From Aalborgiella sp043769295 (GTDB taxonomy: Bacteria > Pseudomonadota > Gammaproteobacteria > Burkholderiales > Burkholderiaceae_C): 7,598 nt of DNA. The notes below the pieces were generated by a model that saw only the letters and a program-made list of their open reading frames with translations, was not told where the DNA came from and made no database searches. The DNA lies in the NCBI GenBank assembly GCA_043769295.1, contig JAYVJL010000032.1, positions 1-7,598 on the forward strand. The letters run 5' to 3'. Below are positions 1 to 5,460 of this stretch, piece after piece. Position 1 is the stretch's first letter, and every line of letters begins with the position of its first letter. The position numbers and the translations under genes are program-made.

Positions 1-18
1 TTCTGGTGATGTCTGAAT

Positions 19-1836
19 TTACAGATCTTCAGAACCCAAAAGCATCTCATTGATGCCCATGCCGGCTTTCACCATCGGAAACACGTTCTCGGTGGGGTCG
101 GTGCGGAAGTCCATGAACACGGTGCGATCTTTCAGCTTGCGTGCTTCACGCAAAGCTGGCTCGACATCTTTGGGGGATTCAATCAACATACCGACGTGTC
201 CGTAGGCTTCTGCCAGCTTGACGAAGTTGGGCAGTGCATCCATATAGCTGTGACTGTAACGGCCTTCGTAATCAATTTCCTGCCATTGACGAACCATGCC
301 CAAGAAGCGGTTGTTCAGCGACACGATTTTGATCGGCGTGTTGTATTGCAGGCAGGTGGACAACTCTTGAATACACATCTGCACCGAGCCCTCACCCGTG
401 ATGCAGAACACCTCTTTGTCCGGTTTGGCCAGCTTGATGCCCATGGCGTACGGAATGCCCACGCCCATGGTGCCCAGACCGCCAGAATTGATCCAGCGAC
501 GCGGCTCTTCAAATTTGTAATACTGCGCGGCCCACATCTGGTGCTGCCCCACGTCAGAGGTGATGTAAGTCTCTTCGCCTTTGGTCAGATTGCACAAAGT
601 TTCAACCACGTATTGCGGCTTGATGACATCGCCTTTGCCGTGGTCATATTTCATGCAGTCACGTTTGCGCCAGCCTTCAATGGTGTTCCACCACTCGCCT
701 AAAGCCGTGGTATCAGGCTTCAAAGAGCCTTCTTTGATCATCGCGATCATCTCAAGCAGCACTTCTTTGACATCGCCCACGATAGGGATATCCACTTTAA
801 CGCGCTTGGAAATGCTGGACGGGTCGATATCAATGTGGATGATCTTGCGCTCCACTTGCGCAAAATGCTTGGGGTTGCCAATCACACGGTCATCAAAACG
901 CGCGCCCACAGCCAACACCACATCTGCATTTTGCATGGTGTTATTGGCTTCATACGTGCCGTGCATGCCCAGCATACCCAAAAATTTAGGATCGCTGGCA
1001 GCAATCGCGCCCAGACCCATCAAGGTATTGGTACACGGAAAACCAAGCATGTCAGCCAAAGTCCGCAGCTCAGCCGTGGCATTACTCAACAAGACACCGC
1101 CGCCGGTGTAAATGTAGGGGCGTTTGGCCGTCAGCAGCAACTGCAGGGCTTTGCGGATTTGTCCGCTGTGACCTTTACGCACAGGGTTATAAGCACGCAT
1201 CTCGACGCTTTCAGGATAGCCGTGATAAGGCACCTTTTTGAAGGACACGTCTTTCGGAATGTCCACCACCACGGGGCCTGGACGGCCACTGCGCGCAATG
1301 TGGAAGGCTTTTTTCATGGTCTCAGCCAAATCGCGTGCATCTTTGACCAAAAAGTTGTGCTTGACGATGGGGCGGGTGATGCCTATGGTGTCGCACTCTT
1401 GAAAAGCGTCCAAACCAATCGCATGCGTAGGCACTTGGCCGGTGATGATCACCATCGGGATGCTGTCCATATAGGCGGTGGCGATACCGGTCACGGCGTT
1501 GGTGGCACCAGGACCGGAGGTGACCAAGGCAACGCCGACATCACCTGTCGCACGGGCATAGCCGTCGGCAGCGTGAACAGCAGCCTGTTCATGGCGCACC
1601 AGCACGTGCTGCATGGTTTCTTGTTTGTAGAGTGCGTCGTAAATGTGCAACACTGCACCACCTGGATAACCCCAGATGTACTTCACGTTTTCAGCTTGAA
1701 GCGCTTTGACCAGAATTTCAGCACCGCGAAGTTCCGGCACATTGATAGAAGTTGGTGTTTGGGTGCTGGTGACAGCATCAGCGGATTTATCTGCCGCAGC
1801 AGTGGTTGCCGATATTTCGGCTTTGGTGATTTTCAT
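19..1836 (-). CDS. ilvI: Acetolactate synthase, large catalytic subunit (biosynthetic type)
   Basis: This ThDP- and FAD-dependent enzyme condenses two pyruvates to 2-acetolactate, or pyruvate and 2-oxobutyrate to 2-aceto-2-hydroxybutyrate, the first common step of valine, leucine and isoleucine synthesis in the cytoplasm. The 605 residues show the order ThDP-PYR domain (about 36-200), central FAD/DHAP-like domain (about 225-370) and ThDP-PP domain (about 405-575). The catalytic glutamate is E83 in RHEQAA, and TSGPGATNAV lies at 106-115. The ThDP/Mg motif runs from 481 to N508-N509 but reads GEG where GDG is usual. A Ser/Thr/Ala-rich N-terminal extension of about 34 residues makes it longer than E. 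coli IlvI. The start is supported by an AAGGGAT Shine-Dalgarno (minus strand, 1841-1847) a few bases upstream. The regulatory subunit gene (ilvH/ilvN) is expected just off the left edge; only 18 bases remain after the stop. Function is near certain; ilvI versus ilvB naming is less so. Confidence 0.96.
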   Translation of the reverse strand: MKITKAEISATTAAADKSADAVTSTQTPTSINVPELRGAEILVKALQAENVKYIWGYPGGAVLHIYDALYKQETMQHVLVRHEQAAVHAADGYARATGDVGVALVTSGPGATNAVTGIATAYMDSIPMVIITGQVPTHAIGLDAFQECDTIGITRPIVKHNFLVKDARDLAETMKKAFHIARSGRPGPVVVDIPKDVSFKKVPYHGYPESVEMRAYNPVRKGHSGQIRKALQLLLTAKRPYIYTGGGVLLSNATAELRTLADMLGFPCTNTLMGLGAIAASDPKFLGMLGMHGTYEANNTMQNADVVLAVGARFDDRVIGNPKHFAQVERKIIHIDIDPSSISKRVKVDIPIVGDVKEVLLEMIAMIKEGSLKPDTTALGEWWNTIEGWRKRDCMKYDHGKGDVIKPQYVVETLCNLTKGEETYITSDVGQHQMWAAQYYKFEEPRRWINSGGLGTMGVGIPYAMGIKLAKPDKEVFCITGEGSVQMCIQELSTCLQYNTPIKIVSLNNRFLGMVRQWQEIDYEGRYSHSYMDALPNFVKLAEAYGHVGMLIESPKDVEPALREARKLKDRTVFMDFRTDPTENVFPMVKAGMGINEMLLGSEDL

Positions 1837-1961
1837 GATGATCCCTTGCGTAAACCTTTGTGAATTTCTCTGACGAAATACCTTGGGTGCCCCTTCGCTG
1901 AGCTCTTATGAAGCCGCGTTGGGACTTGAGGCCACGGCCATGAGCTAGCCGCGAATAACGA

Positions 1962-2006
1962 CTGTTTGCTCTGCTGTGACCCGTTTGCTTTTTGACTTGC
2001 AAACAG
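1962..2006. repeat. Nested inverted repeats at the inferred ilvI transcription start
   Basis: CTGTTTGC at 1962-1969 is the exact reverse complement of GCAAACAG at 1999-2006. A second copy of the shared core, GTTTGC at 1983-1988, is complementary to the same right-hand arm. The right arm can therefore pair with either of two left arms. The right arm straddles the inferred ilvI start point, so these may be operator half-sites rather than an RNA structure. The matches are seen directly; the role is unknown. Confidence 0.5.
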
Positions 2007-2007
2007 C

Positions 2008-2016
2008 ATTATCGCA
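2008..2016 (-). promoter_or_regulatory. Putative extended -10 promoter element of ilvI
   Basis: Read on the minus strand the bases are TGCGATAAT: an extended -10 (TG plus one base) followed by GATAAT, a 5 of 6 match to TATAAT. No good -35 hexamer lies 16-18 bases upstream, but an A/T tract around 2030-2041 is where an UP-like element could act. Transcription would start near 2001, leaving a leader of about 165 bases before ilvI. Predicted from sequence only. Confidence 0.4.
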
Positions 2017-2070
2017 TTGGATAGGGTTGAAATTTAAAAAAGAGACTGATTTACCATCAAGCAGTGCCAT

Positions 2071-2090
2071 AATTGCCCCGCAATTGCAAT
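2071..2090. promoter_or_regulatory. Palindrome cluster, candidate operator between divergent promoters
   Basis: AATTGC-CCC-GCAATT (2071-2085) is a perfect inverted repeat with 6-base arms and a 3-base centre. It overlaps a second perfect palindrome, ATTGCAAT (2083-2090). The cluster lies between the inferred ilvI and sigma-gene promoters, a typical place for a regulator serving one or both sides. E. coli ilvIH is controlled by Lrp, but I cannot assign this site to Lrp or any other protein from sequence alone. Confidence 0.4.
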
Positions 2091-2111
2091 GAAATGCAGT
2101 CAAAATCCAGT

Positions 2112-2138
2112 TTGAATCGGCAAAAAATAGCCTATAAA
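2112..2138 (+). promoter_or_regulatory. Putative sigma70-like promoter of the sigma-factor cluster
   Basis: TTGAAT (2112-2117, 4 of 6 to TTGACA) and TATAAA (2133-2138, 5 of 6 to TATAAT) are separated by 15 bases, slightly shorter than the optimal 17. Transcription would begin near 2145, about 40 bases before the sigma-factor start codon. No recognisable ECF-type promoter was found, so autoregulation cannot be read from the sequence. Confidence 0.4.
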
Positions 2139-2185
2139 ACGAGACAAATTCCAAATTACGATTTAGCGGGGGTCCCTGTGACCCA

Positions 2186-2758
2186 ATGAACTTGGCCACT
2201 GAACAAGAACTTTCTGACTTTCTGAAAAGCGTTGAAAAACGAGCCTTCAAGCGCTCTATGTATCACGTTCGCAACGAAGAATCTGCTTTAGACATTGTGC
2301 AAGACAGCATGATGAAGCTGGCTGAGCATTACGGTGACAAGCCCACAAACGAACTACCGATGCTGTTTCAGCGTATTTTGTCCAACTGCACTTTGGACTG
2401 GTTTCGGCGTCAAAAGACCCAAAGAGGCGTATTTTCCAATTTTAGCGACTTCGAAAGTGCTGGAGATGGTGGAAATTTTGACATTTTGGAAACTTTAGAG
2501 CTCGAAAACGACTCAGAAGGCACGGAAAGTGCTGAGTCTGTGACCAGCCGCGCTCAAATATTCAGAGAAATAGAGGCGGAAATACAAGAATTACCAGCGC
2601 GTCAACGAGAAGCCTTCCTCATGCGTTATTGGGAGGAGTTTGATGTAGCCGAGACAGCTGCTGCCATGGGATGTTCTGAAGGAAGCGTGAAAACGCATTG
2701 TTCCAGAGCCGTAGCAGCTCTGGCCAAGGCATTGAAAGCTCGGGGAATACAACTATGA
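2186..2758 (+). CDS. ECF-like RNA polymerase sigma factor (sigma70 family, regions 2 and 4)
   Basis: This 190-residue protein has the two-domain layout of group 4 sigma factors, which redirect RNA polymerase to a small set of promoters. Region 2 covers about 10-80, with ALDIVQDSMMKLAEHY (34-49) matching the core-binding helix and DWFRRQK (71-77) the -10 recognition helix. Region 4 covers about 130-185: LPARQREAFLMRYWEE then a helix-turn-helix around AETAAAMGCSEGSVKTHCSRA. An acidic linker (about 85-120) joins them and looks long for the class. The only sensible start is ATG 2186; a GTG at 2178 runs straight into a stop. The Shine-Dalgarno is weak (AGCGGGGG about a dozen bases upstream). The stop overlaps the next start as ATGA, indicating translational coupling. 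The target promoters are unknown. Confidence 0.9.
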   Translation: MNLATEQELSDFLKSVEKRAFKRSMYHVRNEESALDIVQDSMMKLAEHYGDKPTNELPMLFQRILSNCTLDWFRRQKTQRGVFSNFSDFESAGDGGNFDILETLELENDSEGTESAESVTSRAQIFREIEAEIQELPARQREAFLMRYWEEFDVAETAAAMGCSEGSVKTHCSRAVAALAKALKARGIQL

Positions 2759-3285
2759 TGACTACCTTACAAAATACAACCACACACTTGTCACACAACA
2801 GGTTGCAAAGCCAGCTTCAAGACCGTTTTGGACTCAAGGTAGCCGCCCGCCTTTCTGCTGGAAATGCACATTTATCGCATGATGTCTCTGAGCGTCTGCG
2901 GGTAGCCCGTCAGCAAGCCGTACAACAACGCAAGCGCGTCGCTATTGTCACTGCTGTTGCTGTGCACAGTTCTGGCGACACTGCAACCATGAATTTTGGC
3001 GACGAAGGCTTCAGCCTCTGGAGTCGCTTTGCATCCATCTTGCCCTTGGTCGCTTTGGTTGCTGGCTTGGTCGCCATTTCTGTTGTTCAAACAGAACAGC
3101 GTGCCGTTGACACTGCTGAGGTTGATGCTGCCATGCTAACCGACTCATTACCCCCAAGTGCCTATGCCGATCCCGGTTTTGTACAATTTTTGAAAATCAA
3201 AACACGAGGTACATATGAGAGTGGAGCACAGAGCGGACCATCGGACAAAGGTTTAAATGAAGGTGATGCGTACACTGAAATCTAG
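2755..3285 (+). CDS. DUF3619 family single-pass membrane protein, possible anti-sigma factor
   Basis: This 176-residue protein belongs, by recognised wording, to DUF3619, a family seen next to sigma factors in Burkholderiales; its function is not established. Residues 1-62 are polar and rich in Arg/Gln/Lys, one hydrophobic segment spans about 92-111, and the rest is acidic and polar. By the positive-inside rule this predicts N-in, C-out in the inner membrane. The conserved part is AEVDAAMLTDSLPPSAYADP (121-140) followed by GFVQFLK; the hydrophilic tail beyond residue 148 looks variable. I chose ATG 2755 because it overlaps the sigma-factor stop; a second ATG at 2758 follows at once. The open frame extends back to 2698, inside the sigma gene, but that is unlikely to be used. 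Cytosolic N-terminus, single span and coupling suggest an anti-sigma role. This is inference. Confidence 0.82.
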   Translation: MMTTLQNTTTHLSHNRLQSQLQDRFGLKVAARLSAGNAHLSHDVSERLRVARQQAVQQRKRVAIVTAVAVHSSGDTATMNFGDEGFSLWSRFASILPLVALVAGLVAISVVQTEQRAVDTAEVDAAMLTDSLPPSAYADPGFVQFLKIKTRGTYESGAQSGPSDKGLNEGDAYTEI

Positions 3286-3291
3286 GCAATC

Positions 3292-3939
3292 ATGATGCGC
3301 TTGGCATTTTCAAAATGGGCGGCTTTGGGTATCGTTTTTATGGTGCTTGTCGGAATTGCGTCCGCACAACCGAATCAAACTAATCAACCCAATGCCCACA
3401 AAGTCGCAAACGCTTCACCAGCAGCGACATCAACTGCCAACAACTGGAACACGTTGACTGAATCCCAAAAAGTGGCCTTGGCACCGCTCAAGCACGTCTG
3501 GGTGAGGATCACGCCAGTCAAAAAACAAAAATGGCTGGATATTGCCGTGGGCTACCACTTGCTGTCTGCCGAGGGCCAAGCCACTTTGCACTTTCGGATG
3601 ACCGAATGGGCGGCTTTAAGCACCAAGCAACGTGAGCAAGCACGTCTTAATTTTGCACAGACCAAAAAGCTCACGCTTGATGACAAGCAAACAAAATGGC
3701 AGGCCTATCAAGCTTTAAGTGCTGAAGAAAAGCAAAAACTCGCCAGTATGAGCAGAGCCTCACCGCCTACAGGTGCGGCCCCCGCGCTCAAACCTGTCGC
3801 TAAGGACAAGCTGATAACCACCCCCCAAATAAATAACTTATCGCTTAAATCTGACACAAATAAAATGCCTAATCGTGCCGTTATTGTCAACCCTGCTGCG
3901 TCAGCGGCAGCAACAGCACCGACGGCAGTCGCCAAATAG
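3292..3939 (+). CDS. DUF3106 family exported protein
   Basis: This 215-residue protein starts with a signal peptide: basic MMRLAFSK, a hydrophobic core and a likely cleavage site after ASA (residue 25), so it should be periplasmic. The mature part is helical and charged. Three segments share a pattern of Trp, a small spacer, then L-[T/S] and a Gln/Glu-Lys/Arg helix: WNTLTESQK (52-60), WAALSTKQR (106-114) and WQAYQALSAEEKQ (136-148). From about 156 the tail is Pro/Ala/Lys-rich and low complexity. This fits DUF3106, whose function is unknown. The repeats recall the LTxxQ motif of Spy/CpxP-type periplasmic proteins, but homology is not shown. It begins 6 bases after the DUF3619 stop, so the genes are probably co-transcribed. 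An ATG follows immediately at 3295, and the Shine-Dalgarno is poor. Confidence 0.82.
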   Translation: MMRLAFSKWAALGIVFMVLVGIASAQPNQTNQPNAHKVANASPAATSTANNWNTLTESQKVALAPLKHVWVRITPVKKQKWLDIAVGYHLLSAEGQATLHFRMTEWAALSTKQREQARLNFAQTKKLTLDDKQTKWQAYQALSAEEKQKLASMSRASPPTGAAPALKPVAKDKLITTPQINNLSLKSDTNKMPNRAVIVNPAASAAATAPTAVAK

Positions 3940-4009
3940 CCCTCTGGTTCATCGGCGTTCTTGTATTTATTTTGCGGTTTCTGCGGCCCCTCTGTAAGTC
4001 TATCTGCAC

Positions 4010-4534
4010 ATGCCACTTAATACAAACGTGATCCAGAGCACGCCCCCCTCACTCACCGCGCCTAGTCTGAAACGCCGCATGGCTTGCTGGCTCTATGAAG
4101 GTTTGCTGATGTTTGGTGTGGTCTTTCTGGCAGGTTATTTGTTTGGAACGCTCACACAAACCCGCCATGCGCTGAACAACCGCCACGCCCTCCAGGCCTT
4201 TTTATTCTTGATTTTTGGCATCTACTTCACCTGGTTTTGGGCCAAAGGACAAACTCTGGCCATGAAAACATGGAATATCCGTTTATTAAGTGCGGCAGGA
4301 CAACCTGTTTCCCAAGGTCGCGCGCTGTTACGCTACCTTCTCGGCTGGATATGGTTCTTGCCACCTTTGGCCTTGATTGCACCATTTGCCTTGTCAACTG
4401 CTGAAACCTCTTTATTGATCATCGGCTGGGTGGCTGTCTGGGCTTTGCTGAGTCGCTTTCATCCGCAGCAGCAATTTTGGCACGATGTCTGGGCAGGCAC
4501 GCGTTTGGTCAACTCGCAACCGCTGAGTCGCTAA
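4010..4534 (+). CDS. RDD family inner-membrane protein
   Basis: This 174-residue polytopic protein has the features of the RDD family (named for conserved Arg-Asp-Asp): KRRMACWLYE at 21-30 leading into the first span, the loop GQTLAMKTWNIRLL (80-93), and the C-terminal FWHDVWAGTRLV (156-167). About four membrane segments are predicted, near 30-47, 62-78, 108-127 and 133-149. RDD proteins have been linked to transport and ion homeostasis in some bacteria, but this subgroup has no assigned substrate. It lies 70 bases after the DUF3106 gene and is probably the last member of the sigma-factor cluster. The ATG lacks a clear Shine-Dalgarno, and no better upstream start exists in frame. Confidence 0.85.
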   Translation: MPLNTNVIQSTPPSLTAPSLKRRMACWLYEGLLMFGVVFLAGYLFGTLTQTRHALNNRHALQAFLFLIFGIYFTWFWAKGQTLAMKTWNIRLLSAAGQPVSQGRALLRYLLGWIWFLPPLALIAPFALSTAETSLLIIGWVAVWALLSRFHPQQQFWHDVWAGTRLVNSQPLSR

Positions 4535-4542
4535 ATATTCAG

Positions 4543-4567
4543 ATTTGGACATGCCTTGCGTCCAAAT
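4543..4567 (+). terminator. Stem-loop after the RDD gene, possible terminator
   Basis: ATTTGGAC (4543-4550) and GTCCAAAT (4560-4567) form a perfect 8-base stem around a 9-base loop, starting 9 bases after the RDD stop codon. The position suits the end of the four-gene cluster. The stem is not GC-rich and no U run follows, so it would be a weak intrinsic terminator; a processing site or an operator for dgkA is also possible. Confidence 0.4.
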
Positions 4568-4615
4568 TCACCATAGGCAGCCTGAATCGTCACCAAGCTA
4601 GGCCACAATACCGCC

Positions 4616-5017
4616 ATGCAACACGCCCACGATCCCGAAGTCAATCCCCAAAAAACCCGTTCCGGTTTGAGCCGTATTTTTCATGCTGGAGGCTATTCGC
4701 TGCAAGGCTTGCAAGCGGGTTGGGGGGAAACCGCTTTCAGGCAAGAAGCCATTGCAGCGATTGTCCTGGTTCCCTTGTCGTTTTGGTTAGGCCGCAGCTG
4801 GGTAGAAACCGCTTTACTGGCAGGCTCCGTTTTGATCGTGATGATTGTCGAACTGCTCAACACGTGCATTGAAACAGCCATCGACCGCATTGGCCCTGAG
4901 TGGCATGCACTGTCCAAACGCGCCAAAGACATGGGCAGCGCCGCCGTGCTGTTGAGCTTGCTGCTGTGTGGCGGGATTTGGGCTGCTGCGCTTTGGCACC
5001 AGTTTTTTCAGTTTTAA
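4616..5017 (+). CDS. dgkA: Diacylglycerol kinase, small integral-membrane type
   Basis: This inner-membrane enzyme phosphorylates diacylglycerol to phosphatidate using ATP, recycling diacylglycerol made when phospholipid head groups are transferred to periplasmic glycans. The 133 residues are slightly longer than E. coli DgkA because of an N-terminal extension. Known active-site residues are all present with an offset of 10 from E. coli literature numbering: E38 and E44 (GETAFRQE), E79, N82 and E86 (MIVELLNTCIE), D90, and K104, D105 and S108 (KRAKDMGSA). Three membrane segments are predicted near 46-60, 65-85 and 108-128. An amphipathic surface helix precedes them. The start is the first ATG in the frame; no strong Shine-Dalgarno or promoter is visible in the 81 bases after the RDD gene. 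The 3' end converges on the PII gene with a 16-base gap. Confidence 0.95.
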   Translation: MQHAHDPEVNPQKTRSGLSRIFHAGGYSLQGLQAGWGETAFRQEAIAAIVLVPLSFWLGRSWVETALLAGSVLIVMIVELLNTCIETAIDRIGPEWHALSKRAKDMGSAAVLLSLLLCGGIWAAALWHQFFQF

Positions 5018-5026
5018 GACCTGGGT

Positions 5027-5041
5027 CGGTTTATCAAACCG
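5027..5041. terminator. Short inverted repeat between the convergent dgkA and PII genes
   Basis: CGGTTT (5027-5032) and AAACCG (5036-5041) form a perfect 6-base stem with a 3-base loop, covering the PII-gene stop and lying 9 bases after the dgkA stop. Convergent genes often share a bidirectional terminator, but neither strand has a U run after the stem, so this is a weak candidate. Confidence 0.25.
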
Positions 5042-5372
5042 CTACTTCATCCTGCTCACCCGTACGGATACGCACCACACGCTCCACACTGGTCACAAAA
5101 ATCTTGCCGTCGCCGATCTTGCCGGTGCGGGCGGCTTTGACGATGGCGTCTACGCACAGGTCCAGGTCGGACGACTTCACCACCACTTCAACTTTGACCT
5201 TGGGCAAAAAGTCCACCACGTATTCCGCACCACGGTACAGCTCGGTATGGCCTTTTTGACGGCCAAAACCTTTGACTTCGGTGACGGTCAAACCGGTCAC
5301 GCCGCATTCAGCCAAGGCCTCACGGACTTCTTCGAGTTTGAAAGGTTTGAGGATGGCGGTGATGAGTTTCAT
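5034..5372 (-). CDS. glnB: PII nitrogen-regulatory signal protein (GlnB-type)
   Basis: This trimeric cytoplasmic sensor binds ATP/ADP and 2-oxoglutarate and reports carbon/nitrogen and energy status to partner proteins; in proteobacteria GlnD uridylylates Tyr51. It has the family's usual 112 residues. The T-loop is intact, GHTELYRGAEYVVDFLPK at 41-58 with Y51; the B-loop is TGKIGDGK (83-90) and the C-loop RIRTGE (101-106). T43 and D54 are as in E. coli GlnB rather than GlnK, and no amtB is adjacent, so glnB is preferred, although the start MKLIT is GlnK-like. It lies 88 bases downstream of nadE on the same strand, a likely operon. A purine-rich AAGAAAGAGA about 10 bases upstream supports the start. 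No sigma54 site was recognised in the gap; AT-rich sequence near 5440-5460 could hold a promoter. Confidence 0.95.
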   Translation of the reverse strand: MKLITAILKPFKLEEVREALAECGVTGLTVTEVKGFGRQKGHTELYRGAEYVVDFLPKVKVEVVVKSSDLDLCVDAIVKAARTGKIGDGKIFVTSVERVVRIRTGEQDEVAV

Positions 5373-5460
5373 GAAATCTGTCTCTTTCTTGTATGGGCGA
5401 AGGGCGATGAACGGCGATAAAGGGCAGTGTTAGCTTTATAACTTATATCTGCAGAAAAAT

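Larger units (their letters stand above)
1837..2185. other. Divergent intergenic region between ilvI and the sigma-factor gene
   Basis: These 349 bases separate two divergently transcribed units and hold no convincing gene. The half next to the sigma gene is visibly AT-rich, with A/T tracts around 2030-2041. I see an extended -10 for ilvI, a sigma70-like promoter for the sigma-factor gene, a palindrome cluster at 2071-2090 between them, and nested inverted repeats at 1962-2006. The inferred ilvI leader is about 165 bases long, but I found neither a peptide rich in Leu/Val/Ile codons nor a GC hairpin followed by a U run, so classical attenuation is not supported. Confidence 0.7.

Noticed and set aside
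196..702. Plus-strand open frame antisense to the 3' half of ilvI
   Set aside because: Shadow of ilvI with no domain and no start signal.
835..1863. Long plus-strand open frame (342 codons) antisense to ilvI
   Set aside because: It lies almost entirely opposite the well-supported ilvI coding sequence, its translation is His/Gln/Arg-rich low-quality sequence with no recognisable domain, and no ribosome-binding site was seen. It is a shadow frame.
1837..2000. Transcription attenuator in the ilvI leader
   Set aside because: There is no GC-rich hairpin followed by a U run and no regulatory peptide, so the long leader alone is not enough.
1833..2009. Minus-strand open frame of 58 codons whose TGA overlaps the ilvI ATG, considered as a leader peptide
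   Set aside because: Its ATG overlaps the inferred -10 element, it has no Shine-Dalgarno, and it is not enriched in Leu, Val or Ile codons. No terminator hairpin follows. The overlap with ilvI is probably coincidental.
4477..4872. Plus-strand open frame bridging the RDD and dgkA genes
   Set aside because: It overlaps both genes in another frame; the dgkA frame has all the conserved catalytic residues, while this one is Arg/Pro-rich without a domain.
4968..5420. Plus-strand open frame opposite the PII gene
   Set aside because: Antisense to a highly conserved 112-residue PII protein; its Phe/His/Gly-rich translation matches no family I know.
5373..5460. Sigma54 promoter ahead of the PII gene
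   Set aside because: PII genes are often nitrogen-regulated, but I found no GG/GC pair spaced like TGGCAC-N5-TTGCA in this gap.
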